From assembly GCA_963675135.1 (NCBI GenBank), contig OY776120.1, positions 11,498,001 to 11,562,000 on the forward strand: a DNA stretch of 64,000 bases, written 5' to 3'. Source of the DNA: Galeopsis tetrahit (Eukaryota > Streptophyta > Magnoliopsida > Lamiales > Lamiaceae). Below the pieces are notes generated by a model. That model saw nothing but the letters and a program-made list of their open reading frames with translations. It made no database searches and had not been told where the DNA came from. Below, piece by piece: positions 23,183 to 33,900 of the stretch. Position numbers and translations under genes: made by a program. Numbering within the stretch: position 1 is the first letter of the stretch; every line of letters begins with the position of its first letter.

Positions 23183-24182
23183 TATCATTGGATCAATCTT
23201 CAGAAGCCATGTCCAAGTCCTAACAAGAAGTCAAACATTGGGAAAAGTGCTGCAGAATAAAGACAAAGTCTTACAAGCCGTTTATTACCCAAATAAGGAC
23301 ATGTCACTATCAAGAATCTGTCTTCCAGTTTGAAGAACTCAAGGAAGACATTTATAGCAATTTGGGGCTGCCTCTCCAACGGGCAAATCCTCCATTTTGT
23401 CTATAAATACAGAAGTGTGAAGACCATTTGAAAGAACCAACTACTAATCCAACTGAGCAAGTATTTTGAAGTTCATAGAACTTACAAGCTTTCAAAAGAC
23501 TATCTTAGTCTTCATACACTTCTTCTAAGCTGAACTCACTGTATATTCATACACAAGCTTAGAGAGATATCCTATCCTTATACACTGATCTTCATTGTAA
23601 AGGATATCTCATTAGTTGGAACCTTACTTCAATCCTTACCCCTTTCAAGTGAGAAAGAGAGAAGGTTGTAGTAGTAGAAGTGGTAGGAGCTGACTGTTGA
23701 GAGAAGAACAGTTCAGTTCTGAGTTGAGAAGAGGGTACTAGGACTCTAGACATCCTAGGGATCAATTCACCAAGGAGTGGTGTTTTTGATCAAGTGCACC
23801 TTGGCACTATAAAACAAGTTAATTCCAAGAGAGAAGGAATTATCCTGTTAAATCAGGGAAAGTGGATGTAGGAGCTTGAGTCTCTGAACCACTATAAACC
23901 CTTGTGTTGATTTGCCTTACAAAGTACTTACATTCATTCAACACTACACACAAAACTGATCTTTCAAAAGATACATATTCAAAGACTGTGAAAACTGATT
24001 TGGACAAGTTCCCTGAAACTAAACTGGACTGTATTGGATTGACAGAGTGATTTCAGAAACTTAAGGAGTCTAAACTTAAAGGGCAAACCACTATTCCGCA
24101 CCTATAACTCCCCTAGATAGTTATTCAACTAAGTACTCAATAGTACTTAGTAGTTTGATTATCTTAGAAGAGTTTATCATCT

Positions 24183-24213
24183 TCAGCAGAGTTGTCCAAG
24201 ACAACCTTGCTGA
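24183..24213 (+). other. Leader hairpin in the element C LTR
   Basis: TCAGCA-ga-GTTGTC-caa-GACAAC-ct-TGCTGA forms two perfect 6-bp stems around a symmetric 2x2 internal loop with a 3-nt loop. It is repeated in the 3' LTR (37853-37883) and nearly kept in element D (57423-57453). It would lie in the RNA leader about 90 nt before the primer site. Confidence 0.7.
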
Positions 24214-24248
24214 GCTCTGGTTTGATCATAAGTTGAAAAGATTTGCAT

Positions 24249-24276
24249 ACAAGTGTATTCCCCCCCATACACTTGT
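24249..24276 (+). other. LTR-terminal hairpin with poly-C loop
   Basis: ACAAGTGTAT and ATACACTTGT form a perfect 10-bp stem around a TCCCCCCC loop, 24 bp from the LTR end. The 3' LTR keeps the stem but has three more C's (37919-37949). Element D has the same hairpin at 57489-57516. Confidence 0.8.
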
Positions 24277-24302
24277 TATATACTCCTTTCAGGACCAACA
24301 AG

Positions 24303-24314
24303 TGGTATCAGAGC
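24303..24314 (+). other. Element C primer-binding site (tRNA-iMet)
   Basis: TGGTATCAGAGC, complementary to the 3' end of initiator methionine tRNA, lies two bases inside the 5' LTR. This is the standard primer for minus-strand DNA synthesis in plant copia elements. Confidence 0.93.
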
Positions 24315-24440
24315 AGGGGTTCAAAGACCACTGCCTCTGAAAATCCATCTTGATTTTCAAAATTCACATATTTGTGTGGTCACTGAACTGATCTCTTTCT
24401 GAAATCTATTACTTGTTGACTGACTGATTATTCTTGAGAT

Positions 24441-26912
24441 ATGGCCAACAACAATGCTGTTCCACCACCTGCTGTTCAAGGATTGGACAACATGGCCACA
24501 AATCCAGTAAATCACATTTCACATCATAAATTGCCCATGTTCTCAATAGACAATTATGATTTCTGGAAAATTAGAATGAGGGCTCATCTTGCATCTCTTC
24601 ACACTGACATGTTAAGAGTAATCACAAGAGGACCTTTTGTGTTTACCCAAACTAACCCCAGGGTGACAGAAGAACAAAGAGCAGATGTAAGGGAACTGAT
24701 TCCCAAGGATGAGGATGACTTCACTGCTGATGAAAAGAGGAAAGATAATCTAAATTATCTTGCCATGAACACTCTCTATCAAACAATTCCAGATGCAGTC
24801 ATGGGAAGAGTCTACCACTGCACCACAGCCAAAGAAATTTGGGATACCCTTGCTGTGATGTGTGAGGGTACAAAAAAGATCAAGGAGAACAAGCTCCAAG
24901 TTGCTGTGCACAAGTTTGAGCAGTTCTCAATGGAAGCTGATGAGTCCATTGACAAATTTGCTGGTAGATTCACTGATGTGATGAATGAAATCAACTCATT
25001 GGGTAAGGTGTACTCTAGGAGAGAAGTTGGATTAAAGATCTTGAGAAGTCTCACTCAAAAGTGGGATGTCTATGCTGTGATGATGCAAAATACCAAAGAT
25101 CTCTCCTCCATGCCCATGCAACAAATCTTCTCAGAACTCAAAGCCTATGAGTTTGACCTCAATAGAAGAAAACCTGTTGAGGAACCTTCAAACCCTACTA
25201 AGGGAGTGGCATTCAAAGCCAAAGTTGTTGAACCTGAAATGCAACCCACTCCCAGATCATCAAAGTCAGTCTCAAAGACTGAAATGAAGGAAGAACTAGC
25301 CTTGATGGCTAGAAGGTTTGACAAGCTAAACACAAGGTTTGGTAGATACAAGAAATTCTACCAGGATAACAAATTCAAGAGAAGATACAACTCCCCTGAA
25401 GATCAGGCCAAGGACAAGAAGCCTGAAGAGAAAAGACCAGAGGACAAGTACTCTGATAGGAGAAAGTCCAGTAGAGCTGACCCTTCATCATCAAAAGGAA
25501 GAGATGAATCCAAGAAGGATGATGATGAAGACCTATGCTACAACTGTAAGAAGAAAGGGCACTTCCAGTATGATTGCCCTGAATTAAGCTCTAAAGAAAG
25601 AAGAGAGAGGCAAGCTAAAAGAGACAGAAAGTTCACAAATAGAAAGGCCATGATGGCTGGTGAAGAATCTGATAGTGCTGAAAGCTTCAACTCTTCTGAT
25701 GGACTGTTCTCAAACAGTGATGATGATGATGATGTGTGCAACATGGCTCTTGAGGATGATGAGGTATCCTCCACTTCTAGCTCACCATCATTTTTATCAC
25801 AAAACACTAGTGAAGTTAACCTGAAACTTTTCTTTGGGAAGTTGATGGAAGATTTCACTAGGTTACAAGAATTTCATGATAATTGTGTGAGAGAAAATGA
25901 AAGATTGGCTATTGAACTCAACAAAAACTCTGAGGCAGCTGTTGATGTCAAATCTACTGAGTTGTATCAACAAGTCTTGAGAGAGCTTGAGGAAGCAAAT
26001 CTCAGGATAGTTGACCAACAAAGAGAGATTGATGATCAACTACTCTCTCAGAAGAGAAAAGACTTTGAACTAAAAATTCTAAATGCCAAGTTTGAAAACC
26101 TCTCACATGAATATGATATTCTAAAATCAAGTGAAGAGAGCCTGAAATTAAAGATGTCTGCTTTGAACAAATCCTCTAGAGCAATAGAGGAAATTCAGAG
26201 CTATCAAAGACCTATGGCTCAAAGAAGTGGATTGGGTTTTGATCCATTTGAATCTTCACCTTGTCTTAGTGTTGCCTCTACAAGTAACACTAAGAAAATC
26301 TTTGTTAAATCAGTGGCACAACAAGCTGAGAATGAAATAATTCAGCCACTGAATAAAGGAAAGGGCAAATTGACTGAAATACCTACTCAAGTGTTTCAGA
26401 AGACTAGGCCTAAACCTTTGGAAAAGGTCAAGGCTCCTGAACATAAGAGGAATATTGGCCAGCAGAGTACACCCATTGTGAGGATAACTCTACTGAACAA
26501 TGTTCAGAGGAGTTATCCAAGGTATAATCAGCCTAGGCCAACTCAACTGAGAAAGCCTCAGCTGAATAGACCTAAGGACAACTATCCTCAAAGGAAGAAT
26601 AAAATGAGACAACCAAAACCCCTCATGCCAAAGGGTAATGGTCATAAAAATGCCTTTCCTCAAAGATTTCATCAAGCTGCACAAAGAACTCATAAGTTCA
26701 GGAGAGTTGACAACTCCCCTGAAACTTACAGAGTTAACTCATTCACACATACTTTCCCCAAGGCATTTAAAGGAAAGACAGTATATGTTGATACACAAGG
26801 AAAACAACTTAGCCACCTTGAATCAGTCAGGGTAATTAGGCAAGTTTGGGTTCCTAAAGGTACAGCTAACCTCTCAGGACCCAAAACTCAAAGGGTACCT
26901 AAACCTATCTAA
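24441..26912 (+). CDS. gag: Element C Gag, 823 aa
   Basis: ATG at 24441, about 130 bp after the primer site. Residues about 30-50 (KLPMFSIDNYDFWKIRMRAH) and the following 200 residues form the copia-type Gag (DUF4219/UBN2) region. A basic stretch leads to a CCHC zinc knuckle (CYNCKKKGHFQYDC, about 367-380) that would bind RNA. Then come an acidic Ser/Asp segment, a coiled coil at about 470-590, and a basic Arg/Gln/Pro tail. It would form the cytoplasmic virus-like particle. It ends RVPKPI followed by TAA (26910-26912), and pol continues in the same frame directly after the stop. The ORF is intact. Confidence 0.93.
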   Translation: MANNNAVPPPAVQGLDNMATNPVNHISHHKLPMFSIDNYDFWKIRMRAHLASLHTDMLRVITRGPFVFTQTNPRVTEEQRADVRELIPKDEDDFTADEKRKDNLNYLAMNTLYQTIPDAVMGRVYHCTTAKEIWDTLAVMCEGTKKIKENKLQVAVHKFEQFSMEADESIDKFAGRFTDVMNEINSLGKVYSRREVGLKILRSLTQKWDVYAVMMQNTKDLSSMPMQQIFSELKAYEFDLNRRKPVEEPSNPTKGVAFKAKVVEPEMQPTPRSSKSVSKTEMKEELALMARRFDKLNTRFGRYKKFYQDNKFKRRYNSPEDQAKDKKPEEKRPEDKYSDRRKSSRADPSSSKGRDESKKDDDEDLCYNCKKKGHFQYDCPELSSKERRERQAKRDRKFTNRKAMMAGEESDSAESFNSSDGLFSNSDDDDDVCNMALEDDEVSSTSSSPSFLSQNTSEVNLKLFFGKLMEDFTRLQEFHDNCVRENERLAIELNKNSEAAVDVKSTELYQQVLRELEEANLRIVDQQREIDDQLLSQKRKDFELKILNAKFENLSHEYDILKSSEESLKLKMSALNKSSRAIEEIQSYQRPMAQRSGLGFDPFESSPCLSVASTSNTKKIFVKSVAQQAENEIIQPLNKGKGKLTEIPTQVFQKTRPKPLEKVKAPEHKRNIGQQSTPIVRITLLNNVQRSYPRYNQPRPTQLRKPQLNRPKDNYPQRKNKMRQPKPLMPKGNGHKNAFPQRFHQAAQRTHKFRRVDNSPETYRVNSFTHTFPKAFKGKTVYVDTQGKQLSHLESVRVIRQVWVPKGTANLSGPKTQRVPKPI

Positions 26913-29900
26913 TTGCAGGTACCATTGGGCCACAAGAAGAGGAGCATGAACAAAAAGACAGCATGGTACCTTGACAGTGGATGCTCAAGGCACATGACTG
27001 GAAACAAGGAACTCCTCACTGATTTCATTGAAAAAGAAGGCCCAAATGTCACCTTTGGAGACAGCTCACAAGCAACCACAAAAGGTTATGGTACTTTGAT
27101 GATTGGTAACATCAAAGTAACCAATGTATCTTATGTAGCTGGTCTCAAATATAATCTCCTAAGTATCAGTCAATTCTGTGACAAAGACTTTAAAGTTGAG
27201 TTCTCAAGTGGAAAATGTTTAATTAAGGATAAAACTCAACAAACTCTATTGACTGGAACTAGGAAGGGAAATGTGTATTTTGCAGACTGGGACAAGTCTA
27301 CTGATGCTGCATGCTTCATTGCTAAGAGCACTAGTGAACAAAGCTGGTTATGGCATAAGAGGCTAAACCATCTGAACTTCAAATCAATGAACAAACTTGC
27401 TAGAAATGCATTAGTTAAAGGACTACCTAATGAGGTTTTCATAAAAGAACATGTGTGTAAGCCATGTCAAGAGGGAAAACAAATTAAAGCCTCATTCAAA
27501 GGTAAACCAGTCATTTCTACTGAAAGGGTTCTTGAACTTCTACATATGGATCTTTTTGGACCAATCACCCCTTCAAGTATAAATGGTAAAAATACACATT
27601 GGTTGTAGTAGATGACTTCTCTAGGTTCACATGGGTAGTATTTCTCCTTAATAAGAAGGAAACACAAGTCAAACTACCTGAACTCCTTAAGAGACTGTCA
27701 AATGAGAAAAGCCTTAGCATCATCAAGATAAGATCTGATAAAGGCACTGAGTTCATAAATTCATACATCAATGAGTATTGCACATCTAATGGAATAGCTC
27801 ATGAAACCTCAGCAACTAGAACTCCTCAGCAAAATGGAGTTGCAGAAAGAAGGAACAGAACTTTAAAAGAAGCTGCTAGAACCTTAATTGCTGACTCAAA
27901 CTTACCTAAGAGGTTTTGGGTTGAAGCTATAAACACTGCATGCCATACTCAAAATAGATGTTTGATTACTAAGGGGCAAGGCAAAACCCCCTATGAACTC
28001 TGGAAAGGAAGAATGCCTAAAGTGTCATACTTTCACATATTTGGTTGTAAGTGTTTCATTCACAATAATGGGAAAGAACAGTTGAAAGCCTTTGATAGCA
28101 AAGCTGATGAGGGAGTATTCCTTGGATATTCTCAAATCAATAAAGCTTTCAGAGTCTACAACAAGAAAACCCTTATAGTGGAAGAAACACCTCATGTTGT
28201 GTTTGATGAATCTATTTTTGAGATCAGGAATGATAGTTTGGATCCTGAAGAAATCACAGAGAGGACAACCAGATTAAGCCTAAAAGACAAAGACACTGAA
28301 TTCATAGATGTTGTCCAAGCCAATCTACCCGAACATACTATATTGGACAACAATCCTGAAGGCAACCTTCCTGAGACAAACCCCACTGATGGAAATGGTG
28401 AACTGAATGAGCCAATTCCAGTTCACATCCAGGTAACAACTACCAATGAAGAAGCAGCTCCTGCTGAGGTAGTTAATGGGTCAAATAATCAAGGGGGAAC
28501 TCAAAATGTTGAAAATCCCAATGTCCCTGACATTGAGGACAACACCCCTGATTATGATCCTGCACTAAATTATCCTGAATTTTATGATCAAAATGACTCA
28601 ACCTCAGTAGAGGGCAACTCTACTGAAGGGATCAGAAAAAGAAGGACTTGGTTGTATGACCATCCTACTGATCTGATACTTGGTGACCCAAGTATAGGAG
28701 TCAAAACCAGAAGGTTTCATGGTGAAAGTGCTATGTTCTGTTGTTTCTTGTCAGAACAGGAACCAAAAGACATTGAGGAAGCACTTCAGGATGTCAATTG
28801 GATCACAACAATGCAGGAAGAGCTCAACCAATTCACCAGAAATGAAGTATGGGAGCTGGTTGATAGACCTTCACATCAAGATGTTATTGGAACCAAGTGG
28901 GTGTTCAAGAACAAGAAGAATGAAAATGATGTGATTGTCAGAAACAAAGCAAGACTAGTGGCTAAAGGTTACTGCCAGCATGAAGGCATTGACTATGATG
29001 AGACATTTGCACCTGTGGCAAGGCTAGAAGCAATAAGGCTTTTTCTAGCCTATGCAGCCCACAAGAGGTTCAAAGTGTATCAAATGGATGTCAAGAGTGC
29101 CTTTCTGAATGGAGTCTTGAAAGAAGAAGTCTATGTAGAGCAACCACCAGGTTTTGAGGTTGGAAACCAAGTATACAGACTGAAGAAAGCTCTATATGGA
29201 CTCAAGCAAGCCCCTGGGGCTTGGTATGACACACTGTCACAATTCCTATTGAATCATGGATTCACCAAGGGAACTGTGGACAGAACTCTCTTCAGAATCT
29301 CTGAAGGAGAGGACATCTTGCTTGTCCAAATTTATGTAGATGACATAATTTTTGGATCCCCTAATGAGAAGCTTTGTGAGAAGTTCTCCAAGCTTATGCA
29401 AAGCAAGTTTGAGATGTCCATGATGGGGTTGATGAACTTCTTCTTGGGTCTACAAGTCAAGCAATCAAAAGAAGGAATCTTCATCAATCAAGCTAAGTAC
29501 ACCAGAGAGATGATCAAGAAGTTTGGGTGTACAACAAGCAAGCCAGTAAGGATCCCAATGAACACAAACTGGAAGATGGATCCTGATGAGAGTGGTGTAC
29601 CAACCAACTCCACTGAATATAGAGGAATCATTGGATCTCTCCTCTATCTCACTGCCAGCAGGCCTGACATCACCTTTGCAGTAAATCCTAAGAAAAGCCA
29701 TCTTGAGGCTGCAAAGAGGATCTTGAGGTATCTCAAAGGCACTGAAAATCTAGGACTTTGGTACCCTGCTGATGATAACATTGAGTTAACTGGCTACTCA
29801 GATGCTGATTATGGAGGATGCAGAATTGACAGAAAATCCACTTCAGGAACTTGTCAATTCTTGGGCACCAAACTTATATCTTGGTTTTCCAAGAAGCAAA

Positions 29901-30265
29901 ACACAGTGGCTACCTCCACCACTGAAGCTGAATATGTTGCTGCTGGAAGTTGTTGTGCTCAAATTCTTTGGCTAAGACAACAACTCAATGACTACAAAGT
30001 CAACTCTACTGAAGTGCCAATATTCTGTGACAATAACAGTGCCATTGCCATATCACAGAATCCTGTATTGCACACAAGATGCAAACATGTGGACATCAAG
30101 CATCACTTCATTAGAGATCATGTGGAGAAGAAGGATATTAAGTTGGTGAAGATCCACACAGATCATCAAAAAGCTGATATACTAACTAAGCCACTTGCAG
30201 AGGCAAGGTTCCTGGAATTATCAGCAGAGTTGGGTCTTCTTGATCCAGGGAAGTTGGACAAATGA
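26913..30265 (+). pseudogene. pol: Element C Pol: protease, integrase, RT, RNase H (frameshifted)
   Basis: In frame with gag after one TAA, with no ATG of its own. Protease: WYLDSGCSRHMTG. Integrase: HHCC block (WHKRLNHLNF...CKPCQEGK), then DDE-type core (VVDDFSRFTWVVF, SDKGTEF, NGVAERRNRTLKEA). RT: KARLVAKGYCQHEGIDY, QMDVKSAFLNG, YVDD at about 29333. RNase H: STTEAEYVAAGSCC, then KHVDIKHHFIRDHVEK. A single G present in element D is missing near 27588, shifting the frame in the integrase. A 24-bp stretch (GVCARFQA in D) is deleted after PDITFAV at about 29682. Stop TGA at 30263-30265. Otherwise well preserved. Confidence 0.92.
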
Positions 30266-30948
30266 GTCCAAAGGAGTTCATTCATTAAGGGGGAACTAAG
30301 TTCAAACTTCAGCAGACTTGGTCAAGTCTACTGAAATTCAGAGAAGTTGACCTTACTTCCTCAGGACACTTGTCCTCAACTCTTCAGGACACTTGTCCAT
30401 GTAGGGTCAGATAAGTTGTCTTGGCTATCAAACCAAATCTTGGTTTGATAAGCACCTATTTTAGGTGATCATTGTCTATTTCGAAATCTGTCCCATTGAA
30501 AATACAGTTTTCACCTTTCTTGGATTTAATTTGTCTCCCACCCAAAAGGTCACTTTCCATGCATTAAATGCCAAGATTTAACTCTTGTTTGCATTAAACT
30601 TTTTGGGACATGATCTACCTCGAAAACTCCCCCAGCCTTAAACAAACATTAAAAACCACCCACGTTTTTGAACAAAACAGTTTTTCACTGTTACATTGGT
30701 TTTTGACCATTGGATCAAAACTGGACAACTCCTCTGAAATCAATCCTAGCCGTTCATTTTGGATTTCCATTTTTGTTCACCTTTGAATTGCATCAAGACC
30801 TCACCAACTCATTGACAAACATTCTTTTTAGAATATTCACAAGTCTTAAGATCCCCCACAAACACTTCTTCCCAAAGTATTCGAAACCCTAGCTCTAAAT
30901 TTCTTCAAACACTCTCAATCTCTATCAAACCTTTCTCTGTAACTTTCA
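30266..30948 (+). other. Element C spacer between pol and the third ORF
   Basis: Contains a polypurine-like ATTAAGGGGGAA (30285-30296) right after pol and two copies of TCAGGACACTTGTCC (30361 and 30384). The rest is AT-rich, with no ORF. It corresponds to 63345-64000 in element D. Confidence 0.75.
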
Positions 30949-33900
30949 ATGGCTCCCAAGGTTAGACCAGAGATGATTATTGATTTCTCCAACAAGGCTC
31001 TAGACCTTGATTTTGGATACTTGAGCAACAAAAATAATCTTCATTTTGAGCCCATAGTATCCTTTGAGAGTGAAGACCCTGAGATTACACCAACTCTAAG
31101 ATGGTTGAGAAGAGCTGGTTTACAAAAGTTCATGGAGGAAAGACCAAGTTCATGCTTGGAAGGTTACATGGCTGAATTCTTTGCCTTTCTCAAGTGGAGA
31201 GGTGAATCTGCAGATGGTGAAGTTTCCACCAGATTGTCATATGTTGCAGAAGGAGAGGAAGAAGAGAAATTTCATAAAGTGAAATTCTCTCCAGAAGATC
31301 TTGAAGGAGCTTTTGGATTGCCTTATGAGGGAAGGAATCCAGAAGTTTATGGTACTGGACATGAAGATGAAATAGCTCAAGAATGGCTATTGGTTCCAGG
31401 CCCCATCTCTTCAACACAAAACAAGAAGACTCTCAAGCCAAAATTTCTCAACCTCTTTGAGGTAGTTGCTAAGAGTCTCTTGAGCAACACTGGAAGTTTG
31501 GAGCAGGTCAGCCATCCAAGAATCAGAATTATGGCTGCTATTATTGATGCCAGTGACAAGGGCATCAAGTTTGATTGGAGGACCTTCATCATGTCTGAGA
31601 TGATGAAGGAAAAGGCAAAATTCAAAGTGAAATCTCACAACAAGGTTGTGCTAGAAGGGAAACTCAAGTATTGCACCAGGGCAAGCTTGTTGATTGAAAG
31701 ATTCTCCCATTACTCTCAGATGCAAACCTTTGCAAAGCCCCTCCCAGCCCAAAAGATCTTGTTTAGGAAGCTCAGCAAGAAAACTGAGCAAAGGAGAATG
31801 CTTCTGGCCAAACCTGCTGAAGAACAGGTTGAAGAAAAACCTAAGCTGAAGAAAAGAACCAAGGCCAGGGTTGTCAAAACAAAGAAAATGTCTCAATTGT
31901 CTTCAAGAGAAGCCTCAGGAGCATCAGCAGAAGTTGATGAAGTGGCAGAAGAGGGAGTAAGTGTACCTTCTGACCACTCAGAGGAGTTGAGGCTGAAGTA
32001 TAATGAGACAAGGCAAAAGAAGAAAGGAGATAAGAGGATCAGGGAAGTTGTCCCTGAGAAGGATGGTGAAGGAAGTGGGAGCAGTAGGGCCAGCAAGAGA
32101 AGGGCCAAACCTACTGAAAAGGTGTTGGAGCTGCAGGAAGAAAGGTCACTTCAATTGGCTCTAAGAGAGAGCAGAGCTGAAAGCAGGACCAAATCTAGGT
32201 CAAGGACCAACTCATCTGGATCTGGATCTCCAGAATCCAAGGTCCCTGAAGGTCAATCTATAGAGGCCAACATCCCTGAGTTTCAGAATCCTGAGTCCAA
32301 CTCCCCTGAAACCCATGTTACCCCTTCCAACCAACCCATTACCCCTGTAGATCTCACTAAGAGATACTCTCCAGAAGGGAGTGTGCAAAGAAGTGGCATT
32401 GATGTGCTTGCAGATTTAGCAGTAGATGAGACAAGACTCCTGTCTCCCCTTGACTCCTCTATGCTCAATTATTCAAAGCTCTTAGAACATGCACTCAATG
32501 AGCCAACCCCCCTGAGTAAAGCCCCTTCAGATTCATTGCTCTCAAAAGCAACTGAAGCACCTTCTACTGCACCAAACCCTTCTGAAGCCAACATCCCTGA
32601 ATTAAACCTCCCTGAAGCCACTTTAGGAGAACCCAGAGCCAACTCCCCTATAACCCAAAGTCCCCATTCAAGTGGAGATGAGGAGGAGTATACTTATGAA
32701 AGTATGCTCAGAGGAGGAGCAAAGGCTACTGTGGACAGTCTGTACCCACAGCTTACTGAATTTCCAAGAATTCAGAAGACATTTCATGATCTAAGGATGC
32801 TTGTTGATGTAAAAGACAAGTCTATGATGGAGATATCACAAGTCATCTAAGATAAGGGTGCAAACTGGTGGCAAATAGAGGAAAACAGATTGCTGAACTT
32901 TGCTGGAGTTTCAAAGACAAGATTTCTCATTGATGAGGAAATTTTTGCAAAGCTGGTAGCTAATAAGATTAAGGAGGAGAAAGAAAGGAAGGCTAAGGGA
33001 ATCAAACACCCTGACAGTTGCTCCAATGATGATGATTCCCCTGATGATCCCTCAAATCCTTCTAACCCCAACCCTCTTGAAACCCCTCAGGCCAACCTCC
33101 CTGAACCTTCTCAACCCAAGTCTTTTATAGCAGATAGACTTTCAAACCCTCCTAGAACCTATCATAGGAAAGGCTCTGTATCTTCAGAGGTGTTGACCAA
33201 GGGTGGTAACACAACCAAAGACACATCTGCCAATGAAGGTTCTTTTGAACCCAAGGCACATCCTAAAGATGTTGAGGTTCCTATGCTAGAGGCTGGTTTG
33301 ATTAAGGCCCATTCAGTGTCAGAAGAGTTGGACACTGATCAGCCCTTAATCATTCAGGATGACTCAGTGGCTGTTGAAATAAGCATTGTGATCTCCCCAC
33401 AACTGCCATCTTTGAACCTTGATGAAGGTGGAGATGTTGCAGGTTTAGGAGAAGGAGTTGAAAAGGAGAAGTTAGTGGAAAAATCAGAGGGAGTAGTAGA
33501 TGAGAGAGATGTGGTGATCACTAGAATAGTGAGTGTACCACCAAATGAGGGTGATATAAGTGAGGAAGGGCAGGCTATTCTTGAAGTCAAATCTGAACTT
33601 CAGGAATCCCTTGATGAGAGGAGGCCTGTTTCTTTAAGTGAGGAAATTATTGAAGAAGGGAGAAAAGAAAGAGTTGAAAATGAGAAGAAGGCTGCTGATG
33701 TATCAGAGTCTTATATAAAAGAAATTGAGGGTGATGAGTGTCTATTTCCTAACCTGTTTGATCTGTCTAATGTTGCAGGTATTTCCCTTGACCAAATTTT
33801 TGATGAGTTCCTAACAGATGCACCTATCCAAGTAGATACAGGCTCAGCTCAAGCCCTGCTTGGAATGCAATCAGAGAAGTTGGACTCCTTGGTTCATCAA

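Larger units (their letters stand above)
22498..24300 (+). repeat. Element C 5' LTR, 1803 bp
   Basis: Opens TGTTGGGAATAAAATG and closes CAGGACCAACA. The TATA box is at 23402-23409 (TATAAATA). Repeated GGAGAGTTGTCC motifs lie upstream at 22771-23182. Two hairpins lie downstream in the leader part, at 24183-24213 and 24249-24276. Confidence 0.95.

Noticed and set aside
22682..23333. Small ORFs in the element C and D LTRs (also 36352-37003, 55983-56219)
   Set aside because: They lie in U3 repeats, have no family resemblance and are explained by the LTR.
26892..26918. A 24-nt mini-intron from GTACCTAAACC to TTGCAG that would fuse gag and pol
   Set aside because: Far shorter than plant introns can be. 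A larger intron ending at TTGCAG remains possible and is noted as a finding.
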